Part shown: piece after piece, positions 9,218-17,598 of the stretch | Numbering within the stretch: the stretch's first letter is position 1 | How the letters are laid out: the number at the start of each line of letters is the position of its first letter | Assembly (NCBI GenBank): GCA_002304925.1 | Contig: DBPT01000027.1 | Span: 48,088-112,087, forward strand | Length of the DNA stretch: 64,000 bases | DNA from: Prolixibacteraceae bacterium UBA1413 | GTDB lineage: Bacteria; Bacteroidota; Bacteroidia; Bacteroidales; Prolixibacteraceae | Direction of reading: 5' to 3' | Notes under the pieces: generated by a model | What the model was told of the DNA's origin: nothing | What the model saw: the letters and a program-made list of their open reading frames with translations, nothing else | Database searches by the model: none | Position numbers and translations under genes: made by a program

Positions 9218-10526
9218 ACCGGAATCCCGTTTCGTTCATGATCTCGAATACCCGGCGGTATCCCTTCCAGGTTCCCTTGTCTGACAGCGATTCGTTGTGC
9301 CAGATGCTGCAGAAGGTACCTCCGCAGTACCTTACTTCTTCCATCAGGGACTTGATTTTTTCAATGGCTTCCTCTGGGGTTAATCCGAGGTATTGCTTTA
9401 GGGTCACATCCATAACCTGAAAGGGGTGGATCAGCAGTCGGGTGGTTTGTTCCTGCGATAAATCATAATGGTAATAAGGAGTGCAGATTCCGGACCTGAA
9501 TCCGGGCTGGTCGGGGTAGCCCATGGAGAAGTCATCTGTGATGCCCGTCTCCGCCAACTGCCGGTAGCTCTCCGGGAAACGGAGACGCAGGAAATGGAAT
9601 CGGCTGGCAAAGGCCGGCTCGCCCGTGATCCTCTCCAGGCGCACTTTTTCCAATCTCAGGAGCGATCCCGAAGGGTCACTGGAAGCAGCGTATGAGGGAT
9701 GGAGCCCTGCCCTGAATCTCCGGTTTATATCTCGAACCACCCCCCGGAATCCGGAATTTTTCCAGCTGACCTGCCGGTCATACCTTGCCAGGTCACCCAG
9801 AAGGAAGAAGAAGCGGATTTTTTCTTCCTGTCCCCGGAAACTCTCGCAGAGGTAACCATAGTTGTCGTAGGGGTCTTTTATTTTTCCCGCCAGGACCCCG
9901 GCGTGCTCTTTCATGGCGGGAAAATCGCCGCGGAACAGTTTCCCGGCCAGGGAAGCTGTCGTTCTCAAAAGGCCTTTGTTCCGGTATGCCCAGGCATTGT
10001 CGACATCGATGGTGGAGAGAAAGGTGAATCCCCGGGGCTTGAAGATGGGATGTCCAACCCTTTCTTCCAGTTTGTCCGCAATCATGCGTACCCAGCGGTT
10101 CACCACCGCTTTTTCCAGCAGGTGGTGTTTCGACAACAGGGATTCCGCTGCCGGGAACCTGCCATGCTGATCCTTGACCGGAGCAGTATATTCCTCCATT
10201 CGGGATATGATCAGAAAAGCGGAGGCAAAGGGATCGAAGGGGAGAAACGCTTCAGGGGGAGTGCCGAAGAAACCGGTTTCCCCGTCCGATATAATTGGGC
10301 TGACAGCCGGCATGGCTGTGCCGGTGGAAAAGAGCAGCGGTGCAGGGGGCAGGAACAGTTCATCGCCGCTCTGCTTGTCTGAGTAGTTGATTTTTGGCAG
10401 ACGGGCCAACTCAAAACGCTGGAAGTCAGTGGTGATTTCCACCTCCGACCCCAGTATCTGCTGAAAAATCAACCTGACGGTATACTCCAGCCGTGGAGTT
10501 TTTTCATCTGCATATACCAATATCAT
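9204..10526 (-). CDS. DUF7033 / polysaccharide deacetylase-like protein
   Basis: A 440-residue protein of the Bacteroidota type that combines an N-terminal DUF7033-like domain (about residues 1-130, LVYADEKTPRLEYTVRLIF) with a deacetylase-like barrel. The first metal motif appears as TFLSTIDVDNAWAY and the histidine motif as AGLHPSYAAS, followed by RLEKVRLERITG and RFHFLRLRFPESYRQLAETGI, which is the usual arrangement for this group. The canonical HSxxH is reduced to HPSY, so catalysis may differ from CE4 enzymes. It is the first gene of the four-gene reverse operon ending at 6477. Family assignment is from pattern recognition, not a search. Confidence 0.7.
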   Translation of the reverse strand: MILVYADEKTPRLEYTVRLIFQQILGSEVEITTDFQRFELARLPKINYSDKQSGDELFLPPAPLLFSTGTAMPAVSPIISDGETGFFGTPPEAFLPFDPFASAFLIISRMEEYTAPVKDQHGRFPAAESLLSKHHLLEKAVVNRWVRMIADKLEERVGHPIFKPRGFTFLSTIDVDNAWAYRNKGLLRTTASLAGKLFRGDFPAMKEHAGVLAGKIKDPYDNYGYLCESFRGQEEKIRFFFLLGDLARYDRQVSWKNSGFRGVVRDINRRFRAGLHPSYAASSDPSGSLLRLEKVRLERITGEPAFASRFHFLRLRFPESYRQLAETGITDDFSMGYPDQPGFRSGICTPYYHYDLSQEQTTRLLIHPFQVMDVTLKQYLGLTPEEAIEKIKSLMEEVRYCGGTFCSIWHNESLSDKGTWKGYRRVFEIMNETGFRYGNT

Positions 10527-10603
10527 CCCGCACTCTTTTTGCGATGATAAAGATACAATAATGGATGAAATCCACGCGACAGAAGTATCAAACGGGTGAC
10601 AGT

Positions 10604-11299
10604 TCAGAGAATGCCGTTGTCGGCAAAGCTGAAATAGCCCTGCTGGGTGATGATCAGGTGATCGAGCACCTGAATGTCCATAATTTTTCCGGCATCCTTG
10701 AGTTTGCGGGTGATCTGGAGGTCGGCATCCGAAGGGGTGAGATTTCCGGAAGGATGGTTATGGCACAAAATCATGGAGGTAGACACTTTTTCGACGGCCG
10801 TTTTCATGATATTCCGCACATCAATGACGGTGCCTGTGATGCCTCCCTTGCTGGCCATAAATTTGTCAATCACCTTGTTGCTCCGGTTCAGCAGCAAAAT
10901 CCAGAATTCTTCATGGTCGAGGTCGCCCAGGAGGGGGGAAAAGAGCGCTGCCACGTCGTTGCTGCCGGTGATACCCGTTTTCCCGGGCTTTGCGCTCTCT
11001 CTCCTCCGGCGGCCCAGTTCCATGGCTGCCAGAATGTTGACGGCCTTGGCTTCACCGATCCCCTTGAAACGTGTCAGGTAATCGCTGTTCTTCCTGCCCA
11101 GGTCATTCAGGTCATTCCCGACGGAATGGAGAATCCTGCGGGAGAGTTCTACTGCTGTCTCCTCCGGATTCCCCGACCCGATCAGGATGGCGATCAACTC
11201 GGCATCACTGAGCGCCCGGGGACCGTGGGCCAGCATTTTTTCACGCGGACGGTCTTCCACCGCCCACTCCTTGAGGTTTAACTTGCGGTATGGGTCCAT
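10604..11299 (-). CDS. radC: RadC family protein (JAB/MPN domain)
   Basis: A 231-residue protein of standard RadC length. It begins with the conserved PREKMLAHGPRALSDAELIAILIGSG segment, followed by a helix-hairpin-helix stretch (FKGIGEAKAVNILAAMELGRR) and a JAB metalloprotease-like domain with the zinc ligands in CHNHPSGNLTPSDAD and the upstream glutamate in DHEEFWILLLN. The family was once linked to DNA repair, but the role is unsettled. It stands 77 bases upstream of the deacetylase operon in the same direction. Confidence 0.93.
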   Translation of the reverse strand: MDPYRKLNLKEWAVEDRPREKMLAHGPRALSDAELIAILIGSGNPEETAVELSRRILHSVGNDLNDLGRKNSDYLTRFKGIGEAKAVNILAAMELGRRRRESAKPGKTGITGSNDVAALFSPLLGDLDHEEFWILLLNRSNKVIDKFMASKGGITGTVIDVRNIMKTAVEKVSTSMILCHNHPSGNLTPSDADLQITRKLKDAGKIMDIQVLDHLIITQQGYFSFADNGIL

Positions 11300-11349
11300 G
11301 ATCTTCTGTAGTGATCAGATCAAATTTACCACATATGCCGGGATAATGC

Positions 11350-11386
11350 AAAAAAAAGCCCCTCCTTGACATGGAGAGGCCTTTTT
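11350..11386 (-). terminator. Rho-independent terminator after rpsT
   Basis: On the minus strand an eight-pair stem (GCCTCTCC with GGAGGGGC, one G-U pair) closes a seven-base loop and is followed by eight T. It lies between rpsT and radC. A run of T on the other side of the stem means it could also act on the plus strand. Confidence 0.85.
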
Positions 11387-11409
11387 CGTCTCTTTATGAA
11401 ATTGTTGCC

Positions 11410-11661
11410 TTACAACCTGTTGATTTGCAAAGCCAGCTTCGATTTTAGGTTCGATGCCTTGTTCTTGTGTATGACATTCCTCTTGGCCAGTTTGTCAATC
11501 ATGGACACAACTTCAGGATACATCTTTTCAGCTTCTTCCTTGTTGGTCTCCATGCGGAACTTCTTGATGGCATTGCGGGTCGTTTTACCGTAATACCTGT
11601 TATTCAGCCGTTTCGATTCGGTTTGCCTGATCCTTTTTAATGCTGACTTGTGATTTGCCAT
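11410..11661 (-). CDS. rpsT: 30S ribosomal protein S20
   Basis: An 83-residue basic helical protein with the family's opening MANHKSALKRIRQTESKRLNNRYYG and the KNKASNLKSKLALQINRL end. S20 binds the 5' domain and helix 44 of 16S rRNA in the small subunit. The gene starts 27 bases after the 3' end of tRNA-Glu on the same strand and is followed by a strong terminator, so tRNA and mRNA are probably parts of one transcript. Confidence 0.97.
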   Translation of the reverse strand: MANHKSALKRIRQTESKRLNNRYYGKTTRNAIKKFRMETNKEEAEKMYPEVVSMIDKLAKRNVIHKNKASNLKSKLALQINRL

Positions 11662-11688
11662 TTCAAAAATAATATCTGTTAAAAGTTG

Positions 11689-11760
11689 CAGTCGGTAGGG
11701 GATTCGAACCCCTATGGCAAGAATGAAAATCTTGAATCCTAACCCTTAGATGAACCGACC
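11689..11760 (-). tRNA. tRNA-Glu (anticodon TTC)
   Basis: A 72-base cloverleaf on the minus strand. The acceptor arm GGTCGGT pairs with ACCGACT (first pair G-U), the anticodon stem CAAGA/TCTTG holds loop TTTTCAT with anticodon TTC, and the T arm is AGGGG-TTCGAAT-CCCCT. The discriminator base is G and no CCA is encoded. rpsT follows 27 bases downstream. Confidence 0.95.
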
Positions 11761-11932
11761 GTTAACATGTCTTTTCCGAAAATCGGAGTGCAAAAATAAT
11801 TACTTTTTACAATCCTGCAAAACCGGCATGAACATTTATGTCATTTTTTAAAATTTTGTTGATCAAAACCTCATTTTTTGACGCTGCAAAGAAAACAAGT
11901 TTTTTTTAATTCGCGAGCGGCGGGAAATTTTT

Positions 11933-12874
11933 TTATCTATATTCCACCACGGTGCCCCTGGAAACGTCCAGAAGACCAGAAGGTACGGCTTCACGCACCT
12001 CTTTTTCAAGCAGGTTGATCAGCCTGTGTTTGGCAAAATGGCGGGAATAAACGAGGCTAACTTCGCGCAGGGGTTTGGTGTGGGAGAAACGGAGTACGTT
12101 TTTTTTGTCTGTTTCTTTCAGGTCATATCCGGCCAGTTCGGGGATCAGGGTGATGCCTCCCTCGCGTTCTATGATTTTCATGATGGTTTCCAGGGAACCT
12201 GCTTCGAACTGGAAGGGCAGTTGCCCGCCCGCACCACTCAAATAAGAGCAGAGATTCACCACCTGGTTCCTGAAACAGTGCCCGTCACTCAAAAGCCAGA
12301 TGTCGTGTGCGGACAGGTCGGCAGGGGTAATGGTTTCCTTCCGGTGAAGGGGATGGTCAGGGTGGGCGTATACCATCATCTCCTCATAAAACACCGGCTT
12401 TTCAATGATCTTCTCCTCCCTGAGCGGGGTAATCAATATCCCTGCGTCCAGCAAGTCCTTATGCAACAGATTGATGATATTTTGGGTGGTCAGTTCTTCA
12501 ACCCGGATCATGATGTTGGGGTAAGCCCTCTTGTAGCGTCCGATAAAACGGGGCAACAGGTAGGGAGCCAGGGTGGGGATGATCCCGAGCCGCAATACCC
12601 CTGAAACCTGGTTCTTGTGGTCTTTGATGATGTTTTTCAGTTCTTCGGCCTGGGTAAGCACTGCCCGCGCCTGTTCAATGATACGCTGACCGACGTCGGT
12701 GGGGATCAGCGGTTGCATGCTGCGGTCAAAAATGATCACTTCCAGCTCCTCCTCCAGCTTTTTAATCTGCATCGACAAGGTGGGCTGGGTGACAAAGCAT
12801 TGCTCGGCCGCCTTGCCGAAATGACGGTGGGTGTCGACGGCAACAACATATTCCAGTTGGGTTAATGTGATCAT
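11933..12874 (-). CDS. oxyR: LysR-type regulator OxyR (peroxide sensor)
   Basis: A 313-residue LysR-family regulator. The N-terminal winged helix-turn-helix reads LTQLEYVVAVDTHRHFGKAAEQCFVTQPTLSMQIKKLE. The effector domain contains GHCFRNQVVNLC, where two cysteines are separated by eight residues exactly as Cys199 and Cys208 of E. coli OxyR, the pair that forms a disulfide in the presence of peroxide. This makes OxyR much more likely than another LysR protein. I start at ATG 12874 (MITLTQLEY); a TTG codon two positions upstream is less likely. No catalase or peroxiredoxin gene is adjacent, so its targets lie elsewhere. Confidence 0.92.
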   Translation of the reverse strand: MITLTQLEYVVAVDTHRHFGKAAEQCFVTQPTLSMQIKKLEEELEVIIFDRSMQPLIPTDVGQRIIEQARAVLTQAEELKNIIKDHKNQVSGVLRLGIIPTLAPYLLPRFIGRYKRAYPNIMIRVEELTTQNIINLLHKDLLDAGILITPLREEKIIEKPVFYEEMMVYAHPDHPLHRKETITPADLSAHDIWLLSDGHCFRNQVVNLCSYLSGAGGQLPFQFEAGSLETIMKIIEREGGITLIPELAGYDLKETDKKNVLRFSHTKPLREVSLVYSRHFAKHRLINLLEKEVREAVPSGLLDVSRGTVVEYR

Positions 12875-13004
12875 CTGCAATCATTTTTAAATTCCGAAAG
12901 ATATCCATTTTCAACCGTAAAAAAGAGCCTCTGCCCGTCAAAAAATTTCTTGAGGCTGGCAACATCCTCCGGATTTAGGTTCCGGTAATTAACGGGGAAG
13001 ATCC

Positions 13005-13035
13005 TTTGGTGTCACAGGTGAATTGGTTATTTTTG
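13005..13035 (+). promoter_or_regulatory. Bacteroidota promoter for the 13052 lipoprotein gene
   Basis: A -33 TTTG at 13005-13008 and a -7 TATTTTTG at 13028-13035 with a 19-base spacer fit the Bacteroidota consensus well. The start codon is only 16 bases after the -7 box, so the leader would be about ten bases. Confidence 0.65.
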
Positions 13036-13051
13036 CCCAAAAGAAATTTCC

Positions 13052-13831
13052 ATGGCTTTCCGACGGTTACCAATACTCCTCATGGTGCTATATATGGCAG
13101 CCTCCTGCGGACCATCGCGGGAAGAGAGGGCGGCTTTCATGCTCAAGCAGGCCCGGAATTCGCTGATGCTCCAGGATACTGCTTCCGCCTTGCTGATGTT
13201 GGACTCCATACCCAGGTTGCATCCCAGGGCCCTCTATTCCGTCGGTGCCGCCATGAATCTGAAACGGGAGATCCTGTGGGAAATCCAGAAGCGGAAACAG
13301 GTCTCCCTTGACTCCGTGGAGGCTGAGATCCGGAATCTGCAGGCCAATTTCGTCTTTTCCAGGGGAGAATTCGAAAGGAGCGGCAGATACACCCACTCCC
13401 GGTTGCTCCCGGAGCGGAACCTCAGCCGTTCTTATCTGAAGCCGGAAGTCACGGAAAAGGGAGACCTGGTTTTGGTAAGTCAGTTGGTGGGTTCCCGGAT
13501 CAACCATACCCGTATCAGGGTGTACGACGGGGATCTGGAATGCAGGAGTGACTCAGTTCCTGCAGGCAGTGCCGACTATTACGGCAGCAGTTTTTTGGGA
13601 AGGGGATGGGAACGGGTCACCTTCCGCAACGGCAGGGAAAACGGGGTGATTGAATTCATTGCATCGAATGGCGGCAACAACCTGAAAACCGCTTTCCTGG
13701 GGAAGGGGAGTGTTGTGATTTTCCTGGAAGAAGGAGACAGAAAAGCCATCGGCGACACCTATGCCCTTGCCTTGCTGATCAGGCAAAGGAACCAGCTGCA
13801 CCAGGAGATCGGCAGCCTGCAAATCAGATGA
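13052..13831 (+). CDS. Hypothetical lipoprotein
   Basis: A 259-residue protein that I do not recognise. It has a lipoprotein signal (MAFRRLPILLMVLYMAASC, lipobox AASC at residue 19), a helical region of about residues 20-120 resembling a short TPR-like stretch (ARNSLMLQDTASALLMLDSIPRLHPRALY), and a beta-rich middle followed by a helical C terminus (IGDTYALALLIRQRNQLHQEIGSLQ). It is probably anchored in an outer or inner membrane leaflet facing the periplasm. The stop overlaps the end of the convergent ppk gene by eight bases. Confidence 0.75.
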   Translation: MAFRRLPILLMVLYMAASCGPSREERAAFMLKQARNSLMLQDTASALLMLDSIPRLHPRALYSVGAAMNLKREILWEIQKRKQVSLDSVEAEIRNLQANFVFSRGEFERSGRYTHSRLLPERNLSRSYLKPEVTEKGDLVLVSQLVGSRINHTRIRVYDGDLECRSDSVPAGSADYYGSSFLGRGWERVTFRNGRENGVIEFIASNGGNNLKTAFLGKGSVVIFLEEGDRKAIGDTYALALLIRQRNQLHQEIGSLQIR

Positions 13832-16226
13832 TCTTCTCGATCTCTTCAGGGGGATGGGCAACGACAGCCTTTTCCCCGTTGATAACGATGGGGCGCTGGA
13901 GCAAATGGGGGTGGCGAATCAGGACTTCGATCCACTCCTGGTCGGTGAGGTTCCGCCCTTTGTAATCGCTTTTGTACAAGGCTTCCTGGGTTCTTACCAG
14001 TTCATGCGGTTTTTTCCCGGTCTTCCGGAGAATCTCGGTGAGTTCCATTTCCGTGAGGCCTTCCGAGAGGTATTTTTTCACTTCCAGGTCAAACCCTTTG
14101 TTCTCGATGTATTCCAAACCGGCACGGCTGTGGGCGCAACGGGGATTGTGGTAAATTTTCATGATGATGTGGTGCTGTTTCTTCAGATAATTGTAATAAT
14201 CTTCCTGGGCGCGGAAACGGTATTCCTGATCGCTGCTGTGGTACTGGTTCTTCAGTTGGGGATCCAGGATCCTGGCTTTGGTATTGTCCTGTAACTGGAT
14301 CCTGAGCATTTCCTTCAATTCCTTTCTGATTTCGGGGTCATACACGGGAACGGCAACTTCGATGCGCCGGTTCAGGTTACGGGGCATCCAGTCGGCCGAA
14401 CTGATGAACCACTGTTCATCGCCGTCATTCCCGAAGGCGAAAATGCGGGAATGTTCCAGGTATTTGTCAACGATGCTGATGGCTTCCAGGTTGTCACTTA
14501 ATCCGGGAATGCCGGTCTTCATGCCGAAGATTCCCCTGACCACCAGTTTCACCTCCACTCCTGCCTGGGTTGCCTCGTATATTTTTAGCATCATTTCGGG
14601 ATCAATCAGACTGTTCATTTTCAATACCATCCAGGCGGGTTTTCCTTTTTTTGCCAGCTTTATCTCCCTATTGATCATCTTCTTGAAATACTTCCGCATT
14701 TCGAAAGGACTGACGATCAGGTTTTTATAGTCATAATGGCGGTAATTGTGTTTGAAAAAATCAAAAACATAGGCTACTTCCTCGGCCAGGCGGGGGTCGG
14801 CAGTCAAGAGTCCGTCGTCGGCATAAATCCGGGCAGTGCTTTCGTTGAAATTGCCGGTGCCGATGTAAGCGTAATTCCGGTAAGCCGTGCCTTCCTTTCT
14901 TTTGATCCACAACAGCTTGGAGTGGACCTTCAGTCCGGGAATGCCGTTGATCACGTTGGCTCCTTCCTCCTGTAACTTACCTGACCAGTTAATGTTGGCT
15001 TCTTCGTCGAACCGGGCCTGCAATTCAATGACCACCGTCACCATCTTCCCGTTCCGGACGGCATTCATCAGGGCATTGACCACCTTGGAATCGGCAGCCA
15101 CGCGGTACAGGGTGATGCCGATCTCTTCCACCTGCGGATCAATGGCTGCTTCACGCAGCAGATCGATGAAATGGAGAAACATCTGGTAAGGATAGTGGAG
15201 CATCACATCTTTTTTCCGCAGTACTTTCAGGATGCTTGTATGCAGCGGAAGATCTTTGTGGCGTACCGGCGGCAGTTTCTGGTAATAATGGTGCTTTTTG
15301 CCGATTTCAGGGAAGTCCATAAAGTCTTTGTGGTTGTGATATCTCCCGCCGGGAACGGCATCTGCCTCTTCCTCGATCTTCATCTTCTTGAGGATAAATT
15401 TCAGGAGGTCAGCGGGCATTTCCCGGTCATAAAGCAGCCGCACGGGGCGGCCAATCTTCCGCTTTTTCAGGCCGGTTTCCATCTTTTCGATGAACGATTT
15501 GGAGATGTCGTCATCGATGTCGATTTCCGCATCACGGGTGACCTTGATGGTGTAAGCTTCGTACTTATTATAATCGAAATAGTAGAAAAGGTCTTCAAAA
15601 CAGTAGCGGATGACATCGTCGAGGAACATGACGTATTTTCGGCCACCCTGACCGGGAATCACCAGGAATCGGGGTACCGACCGGCTGGGGATCCTGATCA
15701 GGGAATAGGCGAAATCATCGGGATCGGGACCCCCCGTGAGCTTGACAGCCAGGTAAACCGAGCGGTCACGCAAATAGGGAAAGGAATTCTTTCTCGACAA
15801 CATGATGGGCACCAGATTGGGCAGGACCCTTCGCTGGAAGTACTTCCTGACAAAAATCCCCTGCTTGTCGGTAAGCTGTTTTTCTGTGATGAGGAAGATT
15901 CCCTCTTTTCTGAGTTCTTCAAAAATCCCGGAAAAGATCTCCTGCACTTTCATTTGCTGGCGGCTGACAATTTCCTGGATCTGGTCATGCAGTTCCCGTG
16001 GGGTAAGGGGCCCCAGCAAGGCTTCCTCATCTTTTCCGAAGTCGACCATCCTGCGTACGGCGGCCACCCGCACGCGGAAAAACTCATCGAGGTTATTCGA
16101 AAAAATCCCGATGAACCGGATCCTCTCAAACAAAGGGGTGTTTGGGTCCTGGGCTTCCTGCAACACCCTTTCATTGAACGAAAGCCAGCTGATCTCCCTG
16201 TTGATGAACAATTCTTCTGAATTCAT
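13824..16226 (-). CDS. ppk1: Polyphosphate kinase 1 fused to a C-terminal ArsC/Spx-fold domain
   Basis: An 800-residue protein. Residues 1 to about 683 are a full-length PPK1, which reversibly makes polyphosphate from ATP. It has the N-terminal FINREISWLSFNERVLQEA, the autophosphorylated histidine in KVHSKLLW at residue 435, and TGNFNESTARIYADDG. Residues 689-800 are a complete ArsC-family reductase domain (MKIYHNPRCAHSR with the redox Cys, then ELVRTQ, LLQRPIVI). Two of the three arsenate-binding arginines are kept (in ELVR and LLQRP); the third, normally in RPPE, is His in AHPPE. The join DYYNYLKKQHHII-MKIY is continuous with no stop or slippery run. The start at ATG 16226 gives the normal PPK1 N terminus. 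The lipoprotein gene overlaps its 3' end on the other strand. Confidence 0.93.
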   Translation of the reverse strand: MNSEELFINREISWLSFNERVLQEAQDPNTPLFERIRFIGIFSNNLDEFFRVRVAAVRRMVDFGKDEEALLGPLTPRELHDQIQEIVSRQQMKVQEIFSGIFEELRKEGIFLITEKQLTDKQGIFVRKYFQRRVLPNLVPIMLSRKNSFPYLRDRSVYLAVKLTGGPDPDDFAYSLIRIPSRSVPRFLVIPGQGGRKYVMFLDDVIRYCFEDLFYYFDYNKYEAYTIKVTRDAEIDIDDDISKSFIEKMETGLKKRKIGRPVRLLYDREMPADLLKFILKKMKIEEEADAVPGGRYHNHKDFMDFPEIGKKHHYYQKLPPVRHKDLPLHTSILKVLRKKDVMLHYPYQMFLHFIDLLREAAIDPQVEEIGITLYRVAADSKVVNALMNAVRNGKMVTVVIELQARFDEEANINWSGKLQEEGANVINGIPGLKVHSKLLWIKRKEGTAYRNYAYIGTGNFNESTARIYADDGLLTADPRLAEEVAYVFDFFKHNYRHYDYKNLIVSPFEMRKYFKKMINREIKLAKKGKPAWMVLKMNSLIDPEMMLKIYEATQAGVEVKLVVRGIFGMKTGIPGLSDNLEAISIVDKYLEHSRIFAFGNDGDEQWFISSADWMPRNLNRRIEVAVPVYDPEIRKELKEMLRIQLQDNTKARILDPQLKNQYHSSDQEYRFRAQEDYYNYLKKQHHIIMKIYHNPRCAHSRAGLEYIENKGFDLEVKKYLSEGLTEMELTEILRKTGKKPHELVRTQEALYKSDYKGRNLTDQEWIEVLIRHPHLLQRPIVINGEKAVVAHPPEEIEKII

Positions 16227-16316
16227 GGCGCCTTATGAGAATCCTCAAAATTAACCAAATCTCAAAATAAAACATCTGTAAAAATCGTAATATTATCGTC
16301 CTAACAAAAAGTGGTT

Positions 16317-16324
16317 TACTTTTG
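16317..16324 (+). promoter_or_regulatory. Bacteroidota-type -7 box upstream of the 16373 ORF
   Basis: TACTTTTG fits TAnnTTTG. Transcription would start near 16331, about 40 bases before the small ORF and about 200 bases before the phosphatase gene. The -33 region is weak. Confidence 0.45.
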
Positions 16325-16372
16325 CCGGTTGAGAAACCGGCTTTCCCGGATCGACCATCATCGTCATCACCC

Positions 16373-16540
16373 ATGAAAACTTCGATATCGCTGATAACCC
16401 TTGTCGCCGCTGCTGGAATGAGCACTTTGACATTCCTGACAACATTGGTCGCAGCAGCCTCATTGGCCGCTGCAGTATTATGGAGGTGGTTGACTGAAGT
16501 GACTCCGGCCATGACAACCCAAACAATTCTGAGACCATGA
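16373..16540 (+). CDS. Small hydrophobic ORF coupled to the YjjG gene
   Basis: A possible 55-residue protein. The middle is strongly hydrophobic, with a repeated LVAAA motif (LITLVAAAGM, LTTLVAAASLAAAVLW), enough for one or two membrane helices, and a polar C terminus. Its TGA overlaps the ATG of the phosphatase gene (ATGA), suggesting translational coupling. It lies downstream of a plausible -7 box and fills a region that would otherwise be a 200-base leader. No ribosome-binding site is evident and I know no family for it. It could instead be a leader peptide or a chance frame. Confidence 0.35.
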   Translation: MKTSISLITLVAAAGMSTLTFLTTLVAAASLAAAVLWRWLTEVTPAMTTQTILRP

Positions 16541-17268
16541 ATTCCACGCGTCTCCGGTACCGCCATCTTTTTTTTGACCTGGACAACACGATCTGGGATT
16601 TTGACCGTAATTCATGGTTTGCCCTCCGGGAGACCTTCCGGAAATTCAACCTTGACGAGGGGCGCTTTGAAGAATTCTTTGCTTCCTACAATCATCACAA
16701 TGAAAGGCTTTGGGAGCTTTACCGGAAGAACGCGATTACAAAGCAGGCGCTGTCGCATTCCCGTTTTGACCTGGCCCTGCAGGAGATGGGGATCACCGGG
16801 ATTGACGGCATGGAATTCAATGACGCCTACCTGGAAGGGATGCCCCTGCAGACCCGGCTCTGTGAGGGCGCCCCGAAAGTCCTGGAGATATTGTCGGCAA
16901 AATACCAGATGCACATTATCACCAACGGCTTCGTCGAAGTACAGTATAAGAAAATGGCGCTCAGCAGGCTGAGTCCTTTTTTCCGGGGGATCTTCGTGTC
17001 GGAAGAAATCAAATCACCGAAACCTTCTCCGGAAATCTTCCGGCACGCCCTGAAATCGTCCAATGCCCGCAAAAAAGAGAGCCTGATGATCGGCGACTCC
17101 TGGGAGGTGGATATCATGGGCGCAATGAAAGTGGGTATCGACCAGGTACATTATGCCCCTTTCCTTGAAAACCGGGATTTTACTCCTGAAGAATCGGAAA
17201 TTGTCGGGCACTCCCGTACCTGTACTTACCGGATCAACAGACTCGAAGAGTTACTTGATTTTTTATGA
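16537..17268 (+). CDS. YjjG-family noncanonical pyrimidine nucleotidase (HAD superfamily)
   Basis: A 243-residue HAD phosphatase. Motif I is FFDLDNTIWDFD, motif II the Thr in HIITNGF, the motif III lysine in SPKPSPEIF, and motif IV GDSWEVDIMGA. The helical cap inserted after motif I and the overall length fit the YjjG/TIGR02254 group, which hydrolyses 5'-nucleotides including damaged or noncanonical pyrimidine nucleotides. That role is by family and has not been shown for this protein. The ATG overlaps the stop of the small upstream ORF. Confidence 0.9.
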   Translation: MNSTRLRYRHLFFDLDNTIWDFDRNSWFALRETFRKFNLDEGRFEEFFASYNHHNERLWELYRKNAITKQALSHSRFDLALQEMGITGIDGMEFNDAYLEGMPLQTRLCEGAPKVLEILSAKYQMHIITNGFVEVQYKKMALSRLSPFFRGIFVSEEIKSPKPSPEIFRHALKSSNARKKESLMIGDSWEVDIMGAMKVGIDQVHYAPFLENRDFTPEESEIVGHSRTCTYRINRLEELLDFL

Positions 17269-17383
17269 TCCGGTCTTATTCTTTTCTTATCAGGCAGATA
17301 ATGGTATAACGGGTGAATTCCGGATGCCCGCAACATGGAATTGTTAAAATCCTTTAAATTTCGTTTAAAAAATCAAATTTTCT

Positions 17384-17416
17384 TTTGGTCATTTAAGTTT
17401 TCTTTCTTTACATTTG
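17384..17416 (+). promoter_or_regulatory. Promoter of the susC/susD operon in a 330-base gap
   Basis: A -33 TTTG at 17384-17387 and a -7 TACATTTG at 17409-17416 with a 21-base spacer fit the Bacteroidota consensus closely. Transcription would start near 17422, leaving a leader of about 175 bases before the ATG at 17599. The rest of the 17269-17598 gap is AT-rich and shows no gene; a regulatory role for the long leader is possible but no structure stands out. Confidence 0.75.
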
Positions 17417-17598
17417 TGTTAGTTGTTTTTCATAAGTAATCCTCGGGATTTACAATGAAATCAAAAATCGAAACTATATATCAGACATAATAGTTGTGTT
17501 TTTTGGCAAAGAAAGGAGAAGGACAGGAAATTGTCATGACTGCATTTCTGGAAAATTAGTGAGTTTCTATTTCTATTTATGAACTTAAAACTATCTTT

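Noticed and set aside
16329..16376. A 15-residue frame from TTG ending in HHRHHP, like a histidine leader peptide
   Set aside because: It would start almost at the predicted transcription start, uses TTG, and no histidine biosynthesis gene or attenuator follows.
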